Below are positions 1-9,319 of a DNA stretch of 64,000 nt, one piece after another. Below the pieces are notes generated by a model. That model ran no database searches. It was not told where the DNA came from and was given only the letters and a program-made list of their open reading frames with translations. Location of the stretch: contig NZ_SZUU01000007.1 of the NCBI RefSeq assembly GCF_019583405.1, forward strand, positions 1 through 64,000, in the 5' to 3' direction. Source of the stretch: Bacteroides fragilis. GTDB taxonomy: Bacteria; Bacteroidota; Bacteroidia; Bacteroidales; Bacteroidaceae. The position numbers and the translations under genes were made by a program. Within the stretch, counting starts at the first letter, position 1; every line of letters begins with the position of its first letter.

Positions 1-2
1 CT

Positions 3-3000
3 GAAGAAGATGGGCAACCAGTTGTTGGAGCCTCTGTATTAGCTAAGGGCACCACTGTAGGTGTTATTACTGATCTAAATGGTAAATTTACGTTATCTGG
101 TATACCAAGTTCTGCAAAGACTTTGCAGATTTCGTATATCGGTATGCAGACTGCTGAGGTAGCAATTGCACCGATAATCAAAGTGATATTAAAGACTGAT
201 GCTAAGGCACTTGACGAAGTCGTAGTAACAGCAATGGGTATCTCAAAAGAGAAAAAAGCGTTAGGGTATGCCGTACAGGATGTGAAAGGAGATAAGCTGA
301 CTCAAGCATCAAGTAGTAACCTTTCCAGCGCTTTACAAGGTAAAGTTTCAGGAGTAGAGATCTCACCGTCATCAGGTATGCCGGGTGCCTCTTCCAAAAT
401 GACTATTCGCGGATCACGCTCGTTTACAGGAGATAACACTCCCCTGTATGTTGTGGATGGTATGCCTATCTCATCATCTACAGACTTGGATACTTTCAAC
501 TCTGTTACAGGCTCTGACTATGCAAACCGTGCGGTAGATATCGACCCGAATGACATTGAAAGCATCAACATCCTGAAAGGTCAAGCTGCTTCTGCTCTGT
601 ATGGTATGCGCGCATCAAATGGTGTGGTAGTAATCACTACCAAGAGCGGTAAAGGTGCACGTAAAGGTAAACCGGAAGTTACCATCAACACTGGTTTATC
701 ATTCGATAAGGTTTCTACTATGCCGGATTTCCAAAAAGAATTCGCACAAGGATTTAATGGTGCTTTTAGCCCATCAGATTCTCGTTCTTGGGGCCCTTTG
801 ATCTCAGAGCTGGCTAACGATCCCAAATATGGTGGCAATACGGATAATACCTATACCCAGAAATACGGTAAACATCAGGGGCAATACTATGTAGACCAGC
901 GTGCCAAAGCAGGACTGGACCCATGGGCTACTCCTCGTGCATATGACAATGCTAAAGATTTCTTTAATACAGGTGTAACGTGGAACAGCAGTGCAAACGT
1001 GGCACAAAGCCTCGATAAAGGAAGTTACTCTTTGTCTTTAGGAAGTACTACTGCAAACGGTATTGTACCTTCTACAGGTATGGATCGTTATAATGCAAAA
1101 CTAACTGCACAAGCTCAATTGAACAAGAATTGGTCTACCGGTTTCAATGGAAACTTCGTTTATTCTAAAATCAAAAAGCAAACCGGTGCCAACAATGGTA
1201 TCCTGGCAACTGTATATGGTGCACCGTCCAGCTACGATTTAGCCGGTATCCCATCACACATTGATGGAGATCCTTATACACAAAACACGTATCGTTCGAC
1301 AGGCGGTTTCGATGGTGCTTATTGGGCCGTTGAAAATAACTCTTTTAAAGAACGTACTCAACGTTTTTTTGGAAATGCATTTGCTAAATATTCTACTGAT
1401 TTCGGTACAGAAAATCATAAACTGGATGTAAAATACCAGTTAGGTACCGATGCTTATACCACTAACTATACCGATACATGGGGATATGGACACTCCAACG
1501 GAACAGGTAGCATTGAAGAGCAGAGCGTTACAAACAATGAAATAAATTCATTGTTAACTGTTACTTATGACTGGAAAATCACTCCGGAACTTGACTTAAA
1601 TGTATTATATGGTAATGAATTAGTCGATAATTCTTCAAAATACAAATACAACCTCGGAAATAACTTCAATTTCCCAGGATGGAACCATATAGCTAACGCA
1701 TCAATCTATTCGTCTACAGGAACCTACCATCGCGAGCGTACCGTTGGTAACTTCGGTAACATTTCATTAGCATATCGTAGCATGCTGTATTTGAATGCTA
1801 CTGTTCGTAATGATATTGTTTCATCCATGCCACGCAACAACCGTTCATTCACTTACCCTTCCGTTTCTCTTGGTTTCATCTTTACCGAATTGGAAGCACT
1901 GAAGAATGATGTTCTGACTTATGGTAAAATTCGCGCTTCTTATGCAGAAGTAGGGCAGGCAGGTACTTACTATCCTTCTTACTATAAAACTCCGGTCTAT
2001 GGTGGCGGATTCTCTTCAGGAACTCCTATCCAGTATCCTATTGGATCAATCAGCTCATATATTCCATATTACAAAATTTATGATCCTAACCTGAAACCTC
2101 AGAACACCAAATCATACGAAATCGGTGCAGACTTCAGTTTCTGGAACGGTTTAGTTTCATTGAACTATACATACTCACGCCAGAATGTAAAGGATCAGAT
2201 ATTCGAGGTGCCTTTGGCTACTTCTACCGGATATAGCGAATTGATCACAAATGGTGGATCGGTACATACAAACTCACATGAAATCACTTTGAGTGTAAAT
2301 CCGATCCAAACTAAGAACTTCAACTGGGATTTTGCATTCAATTTCTCTAAAATCGACAACTATGTCGATAAATTAGCTCCGGGTGTATCAAGCATCATGT
2401 TAGGAGGTTTTGTTGATCCGCAAGTACGTCTGAGTGCCGGTGATAAATTCCCGGTTATCTATGGTACAAGCTATCAAAGAAACGAGGAAGGCCAGATTGT
2501 TGTAGATGAAAACGGTATGCCGACATTAGGTGAAAACAGAGTGTTGGGAAGTGTATCTCCTGACTTCAGACTGGGCTTCAATACTACTTTTGAATTTTAT
2601 AAGTTCCGCCTCTCTGCAGTACTTGACTGGAAGCAAGGTGGATGTATGTATGCCGGTACTGTGTCAACACTCGACTATTATGGTGTAACCCAGAAATCAG
2701 CAGACTATCGTAAAGCTGATTACTTCTACTTCAATAAACCGGCTGTAAAACAGTTGGCAGATGGTTCTTACGCACCTAATGACATCAAGATCAGCGGTGA
2801 GAACGCTTATAATTACTTCGACAGATTGAGTACGATCTCTGAAGCCGGAGTATACGGTTCTTCATTCTTGAAACTACGCGAAATCGCTTTAAGTTATCCG
2901 GTACTGGATAAGTCATACTTAGGCGTAACAGTAAACGTCTTTGCACGTAACTTATTGCTTTGGTCAGAAATGGATAATGGTATTGACCCTGAATCATCAC

Positions 3001-3089
3001 AGGGAAATAACAACATGGCTGGTGCTTTCGAACGCTTCTCGCTCCCGGGAACATCAAGCTATGGTTTTGGTATTACAGTTAAATTCTAA
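3..3089 (+). CDS. SusC/RagA-family TonB-dependent outer-membrane receptor (5' partial)
   Basis: Outer-membrane importer of glycans or oligosaccharides, powered by TonB and paired with the SusD lipoprotein that follows. The frame is open from base 3, so the signal peptide and start lie upstream of the window. Visible in order: the end of a carboxypeptidase-D-like regulatory domain (VGASVLAKG, then GKFTLSGIP), a short linker with EVVVTAMG, the plug domain (LQGKVSGVEI, TIRGSRS, PLYVVDGMPI, IESINILKG, ASALYGMRASNGVVVITTK), then a long beta-barrel ending in an aromatic-rich segment and terminal Phe. The next gene begins 11 bp downstream. No glycoside hydrolase is in view beside it, so the substrate cannot be inferred. 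Confidence 0.95.
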   Translation, partial: EEDGQPVVGASVLAKGTTVGVITDLNGKFTLSGIPSSAKTLQISYIGMQTAEVAIAPIIKVILKTDAKALDEVVVTAMGISKEKKALGYAVQDVKGDKLTQASSSNLSSALQGKVSGVEISPSSGMPGASSKMTIRGSRSFTGDNTPLYVVDGMPISSSTDLDTFNSVTGSDYANRAVDIDPNDIESINILKGQAASALYGMRASNGVVVITTKSGKGARKGKPEVTINTGLSFDKVSTMPDFQKEFAQGFNGAFSPSDSRSWGPLISELANDPKYGGNTDNTYTQKYGKHQGQYYVDQRAKAGLDPWATPRAYDNAKDFFNTGVTWNSSANVAQSLDKGSYSLSLGSTTANGIVPSTGMDRYNAKLTAQAQLNKNWSTGFNGNFVYSKIKKQTGANNGILATVYGAPSSYDLAGIPSHIDGDPYTQNTYRSTGGFDGAYWAVENNSFKERTQRFFGNAFAKYSTDFGTENHKLDVKYQLGTDAYTTNYTDTWGYGHSNGTGSIEEQSVTNNEINSLLTVTYDWKITPELDLNVLYGNELVDNSSKYKYNLGNNFNFPGWNHIANASIYSSTGTYHRERTVGNFGNISLAYRSMLYLNATVRNDIVSSMPRNNRSFTYPSVSLGFIFTELEALKNDVLTYGKIRASYAEVGQAGTYYPSYYKTPVYGGGFSSGTPIQYPIGSISSYIPYYKIYDPNLKPQNTKSYEIGADFSFWNGLVSLNYTYSRQNVKDQIFEVPLATSTGYSELITNGGSVHTNSHEITLSVNPIQTKNFNWDFAFNFSKIDNYVDKLAPGVSSIMLGGFVDPQVRLSAGDKFPVIYGTSYQRNEEGQIVVDENGMPTLGENRVLGSVSPDFRLGFNTTFEFYKFRLSAVLDWKQGGCMYAGTVSTLDYYGVTQKSADYRKADYFYFNKPAVKQLADGSYAPNDIKISGENAYNYFDRLSTISEAGVYGSSFLKLREIALSYPVLDKSYLGVTVNVFARNLLLWSEMDNGIDPESSQGNNNMAGAFERFSLPGTSSYGFGITVKF

Positions 3090-3100
3090 AAAGGACAAAA

Positions 3101-4696
3101 ATGAAATCAATATTTAATTTATCAAAAGGCATATTGTCTGTGGCATTGATTTCCGTTGCATTTGCTTCCTGTTCGGAAGATACAATGGATCGTATTAATG
3201 AAGACAAAGACCACACAACCAGTGTACCTGCCAAATTCATCTTGGCTGACGTAATCACTGCAACTGCATTTAGCAATATCGGAGGCGACTTTAATACATA
3301 TTATTCTACCTACGTAGAGCATATGGTTGGAGTAGACAATCAATTGGCAAATGCGGAAAAGCGTAACGGAGAGCCTTCGGCATCTTCTACTTTTAACAAT
3401 GTATGGGGTAATTTATACTCTACACTGAAGAATGCACGTATCGCAATTAACATAAGCTCAAATGAGGTTTCAGCCAATTATACAACCAAAGGTATTGCCG
3501 AAGTATTGGCCGCAATCAATGCAGGACTGATCGCAGACTCATTCGGTGACACTCCTTTCAGCCAGGCTGCCCTTCCGGAATTAGTCAATGGACAACCCCA
3601 GTTTATGACTCCGGAATTAGATAAGCAAGAAGCTATTTATACTACCATTATGGAATATTTGGATGCAGCAATCACTGATCTTCCCAAAGGTGACAAAAGC
3701 GATGAAATTGGTGAGTATGACTTCATATATAAAGGTGACGGAGAAGCATGGTTAAAACTAACATACGGCTTGAAAGCTCGTTATACAATGCGTCTGTTAG
3801 CTCGTTCTTCTTCAAAAGAAGCTGATTTACAAAAAATTTTAGAGTACATAGAGAAATCATATACATCTATTCAGGATCAAGCTGCTTTCTCTATTTATAG
3901 TGCAACAAACTTAAACCCGTTATTTGACTTCCAGTGGAGCCGTGACGGATTGGCTGCAAGTAAAAGCTACGCTGATAAACTAATAGAACGTAAGGATCCG
4001 AGATTACGCCGTATCTTTTGCATTGGACAAGGTAAGGTAACTGGAGAAGAAAAAGCTGTGTCCATCCAAGTAACCGGTGCAGATGACCCAAGATTCCTTA
4101 TGGCCGATAACGGTACGGCAGAGTCTGTTAAATATGAATATAATACTCCTATATTCGTATATTCGCAAACATGTCCAACCTTATTAATGAGCTATCATGA
4201 ATTACTTTTCCTGAAAGCTGAAGCATTGGCTCGCTTGAATAAGACCAATGATGCGGCAGATGCTCTGAAAGATGCTATTGTTGCAGCCATTGCAAATGCA
4301 GAAACAGGTGTAACAGCTGCACTTAACGCTCCTACAGTAAAAAGTTACGGAGGCGTTAAAGAGACTACCAAAGCTATCACAACTGCTGAAGCAGAAGAGT
4401 ATTTCACCAACAACGTAAAACCATTATTCGATGCCAATCCTGTAAAAGAGGTAATGGTACAGAAATATATTGCATTCCTTGGAGCCTTCGGTGAGACAAC
4501 AGAATGCTATAATGATGTACGCCGCCTCAAAGCAATGGGTGAGGAATATATCAAACTGGACAACCCTTACAAGTTCCCACTTCGCGCACCTTACGGAGCA
4601 GATGATGTAAGTGCAAACCCGAACGTAGAATCTGCATTCGGAAACGGCCAGTATGTATATACCGATCCGGTTTGGTGGGCCGGCGGTAGCCGCTAA
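3101..4696 (+). CDS. SusD/RagB-family surface glycan-binding lipoprotein
   Basis: 531 residues. The N-terminus has a lipoprotein signal ending in VAFASC, so Cys is the lipidation site and the protein probably sits at the cell surface as the lid of the preceding SusC. The SusD-type helical TPR core is recognisable from WGNLYSTLKNARIAI, the DSFGDTPFSQA segment, and the C-terminal YNDVRRLKAMG and NPYKFPLRAPY stretches. It fits the SusD-like_2 subgroup better than classical SusD. It lies 11 bp after SusC, is presumably cotranscribed with it, and is followed by a strong terminator. The ligand is unknown. Confidence 0.93.
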   Translation: MKSIFNLSKGILSVALISVAFASCSEDTMDRINEDKDHTTSVPAKFILADVITATAFSNIGGDFNTYYSTYVEHMVGVDNQLANAEKRNGEPSASSTFNNVWGNLYSTLKNARIAINISSNEVSANYTTKGIAEVLAAINAGLIADSFGDTPFSQAALPELVNGQPQFMTPELDKQEAIYTTIMEYLDAAITDLPKGDKSDEIGEYDFIYKGDGEAWLKLTYGLKARYTMRLLARSSSKEADLQKILEYIEKSYTSIQDQAAFSIYSATNLNPLFDFQWSRDGLAASKSYADKLIERKDPRLRRIFCIGQGKVTGEEKAVSIQVTGADDPRFLMADNGTAESVKYEYNTPIFVYSQTCPTLLMSYHELLFLKAEALARLNKTNDAADALKDAIVAAIANAETGVTAALNAPTVKSYGGVKETTKAITTAEAEEYFTNNVKPLFDANPVKEVMVQKYIAFLGAFGETTECYNDVRRLKAMGEEYIKLDNPYKFPLRAPYGADDVSANPNVESAFGNGQYVYTDPVWWAGGSR

Positions 4697-4736
4697 TCAG
4701 CATAATGCTTTCTAAAGTATTTATCAAACAATAAAG

Positions 4737-4777
4737 AGAATGCCCGGATTTACATATAAAACGTATCCGGGCATTCT
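4737..4777 (+). terminator. Intrinsic terminator after the susC/susD pair
   Basis: A 13-bp perfect stem (AGAATGCCCGGAT pairing with ATCCGGGCATTCT, 15-nt loop) is followed by a T-rich run. It ends the SusC/SusD transcript. The minus-strand gene stops at 4806, so it may also serve that gene from the other side. Confidence 0.85.
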
Positions 4778-4805
4778 TCTTTTTCTGAACGAATCAGTAT
4801 CTGAT

Positions 4806-5450
4806 TTATAGCAACCCTTCTTTCAAGATACCTACCAATATCGGATGCAATCCACTGACAAAACATTCAACAGCAATCACCATCAAAATAAGTCCCATCA
4901 AACGCATCATCACGTTATTTCCGGTCTCCCCCAACACTTTTACTAATCGGGTAGACGCACGCAGAATCAAGAAGGTAATAAAATAGATCAAAGCAATAAT
5001 GCCAATTAACGTTCCTTTCATTTCAATGGTATGGGCATCCTCCATCAAAACAATGGCATTAGCTATCGCCCCCGGACCACAAAGCATAGGTATGGCAAGT
5101 GGAGTGATCGAAATATCGTCAGCATAGGTTTTAATCTCTTCATCTTTCAATTTCATCGGAGTGTACCGTGCCTGCAACATATCAAAGCCTATCTTGAAAA
5201 TAATCACTCCACCTGCAATACGAAATCCGTTGGTCGAAATACCAAAGAATTTAAAAAGGAATTGCCCTGCAAAAACAAATACCATTAAAGTGATAAACGA
5301 GACAAAAGTAGCACGGCGAACAACCGCTTGCCGCTCTTTATCAGTCATACCATGAGTCATGGTCAGAAAAACGGGCATTGTACCCAACGGATTAGTTAAT
5401 GTAAAGAAAGAAGTGAAACAGAGTAAAGCAAAAGGCAAGAGAGTGTCCAT
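4806..5450 (-). CDS. MarC/UPF0056-family integral membrane protein
   Basis: About 214 residues from the chosen start (MDTLLPFALLCF). An ATG 14 codons upstream is open but would lie in the promoter region. Roughly six hydrophobic segments and the family signatures FFTLTNPLGTMPVFLTM near the N-terminus and ITPLAIPMLCGPGAIANAI in the middle identify the MarC family. These are inner-membrane proteins of uncertain function. The original link to multiple antibiotic resistance is not supported, and a transport role is only presumed. It is the last gene of a minus-strand run. Confidence 0.9.
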   Translation of the reverse strand: MDTLLPFALLCFTSFFTLTNPLGTMPVFLTMTHGMTDKERQAVVRRATFVSFITLMVFVFAGQFLFKFFGISTNGFRIAGGVIIFKIGFDMLQARYTPMKLKDEEIKTYADDISITPLAIPMLCGPGAIANAIVLMEDAHTIEMKGTLIGIIALIYFITFLILRASTRLVKVLGETGNNVMMRLMGLILMVIAVECFVSGLHPILVGILKEGLL

Positions 5451-5464
5451 AGTTGTATTTTTAT

Positions 5465-5512
5465 GCGTTCTATATTGAACGCAAAAATACAATATATCTA
5501 TAAATGTTACAA
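5465..5512 (-). promoter_or_regulatory. Putative promoter and palindrome upstream of marC-like gene
   Basis: On the minus strand TATTTTTG (plus-strand complement at 5482-5489) matches the Bacteroides -7 consensus TAnnTTTG, with a TTG-containing -33 element about 19 nt upstream near 5509-5512. Just downstream is a perfect 6-bp inverted repeat, GCGTTC/GAACGC (5465-5470 and 5477-5482, 6-nt spacer), placed at or just after the expected start of transcription. It could be an operator or a leader hairpin. Confidence 0.5.
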
Positions 5513-6205
5513 CAGTTCCACCAACTCTTTCAAATCAGTCATTGAATAAGTAGGACGGAAAGGAAAATCAGTGCGTCCGGATACATTATAATAAGCCTGA
5601 TGCATTCCCACTCCATGGGCACCAACAATATCAGCTTCCCAACTATCCCCAATCATTAATGATTCACGTAGTTCGGATTGTGTAGCCGACAAAGCAAAAT
5701 GAAATATTTCCGGCCAAGGCTTCATCACTCCCAGATCTTCCGAAAGAATTATTTTATCAAAATATGTATCAATGCCTGCCGAACGCATTTTACAGGATTG
5801 CAATTCCCTGAAACCATTTGAAAGAATATACAAATTATATTTAGGTGCCAAATACGAAAGCACCTCTTCCGCATACGGCATTAGCCGCCTTTTAGTAGGA
5901 ACTATCAAAAAGAAATCGTCAGAATAACGTTTTGCAAGCATTTCATCGTCAACGCCAACAGCTTTCAAAGGATATAAAAAACGCTGTCGATTCAACTCTT
6001 CTTTAGTCACCTCACCGTTTCCATATTCTACCCACAATTCTGCATTCCTCTTTTGATAAAGAGAATAAAAATGGGGAAACGAATCGAAATACCTTCCCAA
6101 TTCATATTTATCGTAAACTTCCTCAAACGTATCATACGCATTCTGGGAAAAAGCCCAAAGAGTATCATCTAAATCAAAAAACAGGTTTCTATATTTCATA
6201 TTCAT
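5507..6205 (-). CDS. YjjG-family HAD hydrolase (noncanonical pyrimidine nucleotidase)
   Basis: 232 residues; the second Met (MKYRNLFFDLDDTLW) is an equally good start. HAD motif I is FFDLDDTLW, motif II is ILSNGF in the middle, the Lys is in LGVMKPWPEIF and motif III/IV is MIGDSWEADIVGA. The length and the motif II region match YjjG-type subfamily I HAD phosphatases, which dephosphorylate noncanonical pyrimidine mononucleotides such as 5-halo-dUMP. The substrate here is inferred from family resemblance. A terminator lies just upstream, so expression needs a separate promoter or readthrough. Confidence 0.85.
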   Translation of the reverse strand: MNMKYRNLFFDLDDTLWAFSQNAYDTFEEVYDKYELGRYFDSFPHFYSLYQKRNAELWVEYGNGEVTKEELNRQRFLYPLKAVGVDDEMLAKRYSDDFFLIVPTKRRLMPYAEEVLSYLAPKYNLYILSNGFRELQSCKMRSAGIDTYFDKIILSEDLGVMKPWPEIFHFALSATQSELRESLMIGDSWEADIVGAHGVGMHQAYYNVSGRTDFPFRPTYSMTDLKELVELL

Positions 6206-6220
6206 ATATCAGATACATTT

Positions 6221-6260
6221 CAAAAAAGAGAGCACGGATTACATACTGTGTAGTCCGTGC
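6221..6260 (-). terminator. Intrinsic terminator after the coiled-coil lipoprotein gene
   Basis: Inverted repeat GCACGGATTACA (6232-6243) and TGTAGTCCGTGC (6249-6260), 12 bp with one G-T wobble and a 5-nt loop. On the minus strand it is followed by a T-rich run, so it terminates transcription of the gene at 6290-7147. Confidence 0.8.
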
Positions 6261-6289
6261 CCTTATCAGTTACGTCTGTTTTATACTAC

Positions 6290-7147
6290 TTATTTGACCT
6301 GGATTACCAGATATTTAGATACACTCCAGAATTCTTTCGGATTCGTAATCTTCAAAGTCAGCTGACCTTTATCATCTTTAACCAACTCATAAGATTTAGC
6401 CGGATGAGTAGTAAGCAAATCAGCACGTTTAGAATATAATTTAATCTCTTTAGTAGTACGGATATCTATCTGAGTAAAATAATCCTTATTGAAATCCGCA
6501 CTCTTCAGTACATCCCCTTTTTCAAGAATCTTCTGAGATTTAAGCTCCGATTTAGTACCAAATACAAACCATGCACTGTTGATGGCCTTATCCTGTTCTG
6601 CTACGGTCTTTGCCTTGGCTTCATTTTCAGCAGCCAATGACTCTTTATCGGCAGTCAGTCCGGTTACCGCAGCATCCAACTCCTGAATACGGATATTCTT
6701 AGAAGCTAATTCAGCCTGAAGCTCTTCGATACGCTGGGTTTTAGCAACCAACTCCTGGGTCAAAGATTCAACGGCTTTTTTCAATTGTGCCGAATTATTC
6801 TTACTATTCTTCAGCATAGCCTGCAACTTAGCGATCTGTGCCTTGTTTTCTTCCATCTGTTTCGTGATGAATTCAATATCAGATGCTATTTGTTGTTTTG
6901 CGGTTGCAGAATTCTCTGAGATAGTGCCACGGGTCAAGTCAACACGGCTTTCAGCTGCGTTTATTCTACGAAATCCTTCCTGAACTTCGTTAAAAGTACC
7001 CATCATTTCGTCCAATTCGGCATTGCGCTGGGTCAACTCCATCAAAAGAGAATCATTTTCTGCCTTCAGGTCTTTACTTCCACCACCCAAGCCGTTACAC
7101 GAAGCCAACATAGCTGCGCATACTAATAAAACTACTAACTTTTTCAT
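6290..7147 (-). CDS. Lipoprotein with long coiled coil, function unknown
   Basis: About 285 residues starting at MKKLVVLLVCAAMLASC, a clear signal peptidase II site (LASC). The start was chosen for this signal; an upstream ATG at 7186 would add 13 non-signal residues and overlap rsmI. Residues of roughly 20-175 are heptad-like, rich in Glu, Lys, Ala and Leu (AKTQRIEELQAELASKNIRIQELDA and similar), predicting a long alpha-helical coiled coil anchored to a membrane. The C-terminal 100 residues are globular (SAWFVFGTKSELKSQKIL, then FWSVSKYLVIQVK). Similar proteins are common in Bacteroides but I know no assigned function. It follows rsmI by 35 bp. Confidence 0.8.
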   Translation of the reverse strand: MKKLVVLLVCAAMLASCNGLGGGSKDLKAENDSLLMELTQRNAELDEMMGTFNEVQEGFRRINAAESRVDLTRGTISENSATAKQQIASDIEFITKQMEENKAQIAKLQAMLKNSKNNSAQLKKAVESLTQELVAKTQRIEELQAELASKNIRIQELDAAVTGLTADKESLAAENEAKAKTVAEQDKAINSAWFVFGTKSELKSQKILEKGDVLKSADFNKDYFTQIDIRTTKEIKLYSKRADLLTTHPAKSYELVKDDKGQLTLKITNPKEFWSVSKYLVIQVK

Positions 7148-7182
7148 ACGATTACGTTTTACGTTTTTAAATGAAGTTATTA

Positions 7183-7857
7183 TCAATCGTCTATTCCTGC
7201 AATTACAATCACAATCTCGCCCCGGGGTTCGGTAGCGGTAAAGTGTTCTATCAATTCACTCAAAGTCCCGCGAACCGTTTCCTCATGAATCTTTGAAATT
7301 TCACGGGACACAGATACCTGACGTCCGGGACCGAAATATTCGGCAAACTGTGTCAATGTTTTCAGCAAACGATGTGGAGATTCATAAAACACCATTGTTC
7401 TGTGTTCATCCACCAACGATTTCAATTTTGTCATACGCCCCTTTTTCTGAGGGAGAAAACCTTCGAAACAAAACTTTTCGTTAGGCAATCCCGATGCTAC
7501 CAACGCCGGAACAAAAGCTGTCGCTCCGGGCAGGCATTGTACTTCGATACCATTGCGCACACATTCACGAACTACCAGAAAACCCGGATCAGAAATTCCC
7601 GGTGTTCCGGCATCCGAAATCAAAGCAATGGTTTCTCCTGCCTTTATTCTATTAACAACACTCTCCACCGTTTTATGTTCATTAAACTTATGGTGGGATT
7701 GCATCGCGTTTTTAATCTCAAAATGTTTCAGCAAGATTCCGGAAGTACGGGTATCCTCCGCCAGAATCAAGTCAACCTCCTTCAGGACTTTAATAGCCCT
7801 GAATGTCATGTCCTCCAAATTCCCGACCGGCGTCGGTACCACATATAGTTTTCCCAT
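7183..7857 (-). CDS. rsmI: 16S rRNA (cytidine-1402 2'-O)-methyltransferase
   Basis: 224 residues, typical of the tetrapyrrole-methylase-fold RsmI family. Diagnostic stretches are LYVVPTPVGNLEDMTFRAI at the N-terminus, LILAEDTRTSGILLKHF, ALISDAGTPGISDPGF (the SAM-binding loop) and VFYESPHRLLKTL. RsmI 2'-O-methylates C1402 of 16S rRNA in the decoding centre, using SAM. It lies 18 bp after the acidic hypothetical protein and 35 bp before the lipoprotein, so the three may be cotranscribed on the minus strand. The usual C-terminal extension of some RsmI proteins is absent; the length fits Bacteroidota. Confidence 0.96.
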   Translation of the reverse strand: MGKLYVVPTPVGNLEDMTFRAIKVLKEVDLILAEDTRTSGILLKHFEIKNAMQSHHKFNEHKTVESVVNRIKAGETIALISDAGTPGISDPGFLVVRECVRNGIEVQCLPGATAFVPALVASGLPNEKFCFEGFLPQKKGRMTKLKSLVDEHRTMVFYESPHRLLKTLTQFAEYFGPGRQVSVSREISKIHEETVRGTLSELIEHFTATEPRGEIVIVIAGIDD

Positions 7858-7875
7858 ATCCTAATAATCGCGTTT

Positions 7876-8541
7876 TTATATAAAGTACTTTTTGAGAAGT
7901 TCCACTAAATCAGCTTTAGCTTCATTTTCCTCTTCTACCTTTATTTTAGAAGATAAGAAAACAAGAGCCGCATCCAGTGAATGCATCTCACCAATCTGTT
8001 GCAACACATGATTCATTTGCTCCATGTTTCCCCCAAACAGTTCACGGGAAAAGCGAAACGAATCATTCAGACTGATTGAACGGCGTAAATCTCCGGCTGT
8101 TTTAATCCGCTCGGCCAAAATAGGTGTAGAAGCCGTACTGGTTTCAATCTTCATAGATACTTCAGCCGATTGTGCCGGTTCTACGGTCACTTCAGGCAAT
8201 TCCAGTTGTTCAGGTTCCGGCATCTCCGGAGCCTCCGGAACTATTACCGGCTCTTCATCTTTCTCCGGGTTACCCACAACTATTTCTTCTTCTTCTTCTT
8301 CTTCTGCTGCTGCTGCAGACACAGGTTCCGGCATTGGATTTATAATCCGGTCAGGAAGTTCGTTTTCCGGTAGTGCTCCCCGGTCTAACTGTTCCAGTAA
8401 GATGTCCAACCGGCCACGCATTTGCACAATATTTCTCTTTGCCACTTCACGCAAAGCAGAGTCCGGTTTACGCGAAACGGCCTCCATCAGGCATTTAAGT
8501 TCCTGAATATCCAATTCTATATCGTTCAACAATGCTTGCAT
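7876..8541 (-). CDS. Hypothetical acidic protein with Glu-rich low-complexity linker
   Basis: About 221 residues from the preferred start MQALLNDIELDIQELK. The longer frame to 8658 would run across the divergent tdk promoter and translates to an unlikely hydrophobic leader. The N-terminal 70 residues look helical (SALREVAKRNIVQMRGRLDILLEQL). A Pro/Glu-rich linker follows, including six consecutive Glu encoded by a TTC/GAA microsatellite. The C-terminal 75 residues are conserved-looking and helical (RSISLNDSFRFSRELFGGN, then ALVFLSSKIKVEEENEAKADLVELLKKYF). I recall similar uncharacterised proteins beside rsmI and tdk in Bacteroides but no function. Confidence 0.75.
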   Translation of the reverse strand: MQALLNDIELDIQELKCLMEAVSRKPDSALREVAKRNIVQMRGRLDILLEQLDRGALPENELPDRIINPMPEPVSAAAAEEEEEEEIVVGNPEKDEEPVIVPEAPEMPEPEQLELPEVTVEPAQSAEVSMKIETSTASTPILAERIKTAGDLRRSISLNDSFRFSRELFGGNMEQMNHVLQQIGEMHSLDAALVFLSSKIKVEEENEAKADLVELLKKYFI

Positions 8542-8624
8542 ATCTACATCTGAATTTCTTCTTGAATGACTTCGCAAATGTAGAAATAAATAATGAAAAA
8601 ACACCGAGAAGCCAATAAAACTAT

Positions 8625-8632
8625 TACTTTTG
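8625..8632 (+). promoter_or_regulatory. -7 promoter element of tdk
   Basis: TACTTTTG matches the Bacteroides -7 consensus TAnnTTTG. It is placed so that transcription would start near 8640, about 17 nt before the chosen tdk ATG at 8657. No good TTTG is seen 19 nt upstream, so the -33 box is weak. This position argues against the longer tdk start at 8630. Confidence 0.6.
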
Positions 8633-8656
8633 CAACCAATTATAACATACATCAGC

Positions 8657-9256
8657 ATGGTATTATTTTCAGAAGATCATATACAAGAGACGAGAAGAAG
8701 AGGAAGAATTGAAGTAATTTGCGGTTCCATGTTTTCAGGAAAAACCGAAGAACTGATCCGTCGCATGAAGCGGGCCAAGTTTGCTCGCCAACGCGTAGAG
8801 ATATTCAAACCTGCCATTGACACACGCTATTCTGAGGGAGACGTTGTTTCACATGACAGTAATACCATTTCCTCCACTCCCATCGACTCTTCAGCCAGCA
8901 TACTGCTTTTCACATCCGAAATTGATGTGGTAGGCATTGACGAGGCACAGTTCTTCGACAGTGGATTAATAGATGTATGCAATCAGTTGGCAAACAACGG
9001 GGTACGTGTCATCATAGCCGGATTGGACATGGACTTCAAAGGCATACCGTTTGGTCCGATGCCGGCTTTGTGTGCCATTGCCGACGAAGTATCCAAGGTA
9101 CATGCCATTTGTGTAAAATGTGGACAATTAGCCTCATTTTCACACCGTACGGTGAAAAACGACAAACAGGTGCTATTGGGTGAAACAGCCGAATACGAAC
9201 CTTTATGTCGGGAATGTTACCAGAAAGCCCTGCAAGAGGACAAAGAAAAATCATAA
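8657..9256 (+). CDS. tdk: Thymidine kinase (type II, zinc-containing)
   Basis: 199 residues from MVLFSEDH. Phosphorylates thymidine to dTMP with ATP in the cytoplasmic salvage pathway. The P-loop is [11 protein letters not shown], the Walker-B-like segment is [10 protein letters not shown], and the lasso and zinc site are [11 protein letters not shown] and later CRECYQ, giving the usual two CxxC pairs. The proposed substrate loop [14 protein letters not shown] is present. The start was chosen from promoter position and the common family N-terminus. An 8-bp inverted repeat (GACCTCAC/GTGAGGTC at 9258-9265 and 9290-9297) lies in the 63-bp gap to the next gene, without a T run. Confidence 0.96.
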   Translation: MVLFSEDHIQETRRRGRIEVICGSMFSGKTEELIRRMKRAKFARQRVEIFKPAIDTRYSEGDVVSHDSNTISSTPIDSSASILLFTSEIDVVGIDEAQFFDSGLIDVCNQLANNGVRVIIAGLDMDFKGIPFGPMPALCAIADEVSKVHAICVKCGQLASFSHRTVKNDKQVLLGETAEYEPLCRECYQKALQEDKEKS

Positions 9257-9319
9257 TGACCTCACGGTAGCAAAGCCCGGACATTTCCGGTGAGGTCGCA
9301 CATCAAACGTCAGATTATT

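Noticed and set aside
7372..7848. 158-codon open frame on the plus strand opposite rsmI
   Set aside because: It is entirely antisense to a confidently identified gene and its translation is rich in Cys, Arg and His without any family resemblance.
9258..9297. Inverted repeat between tdk and the AI-2E permease as a terminator
   Set aside because: The 8-bp stem has a 24-nt loop and no following T run, so termination is unlikely; it may be chance or an RNA structure.
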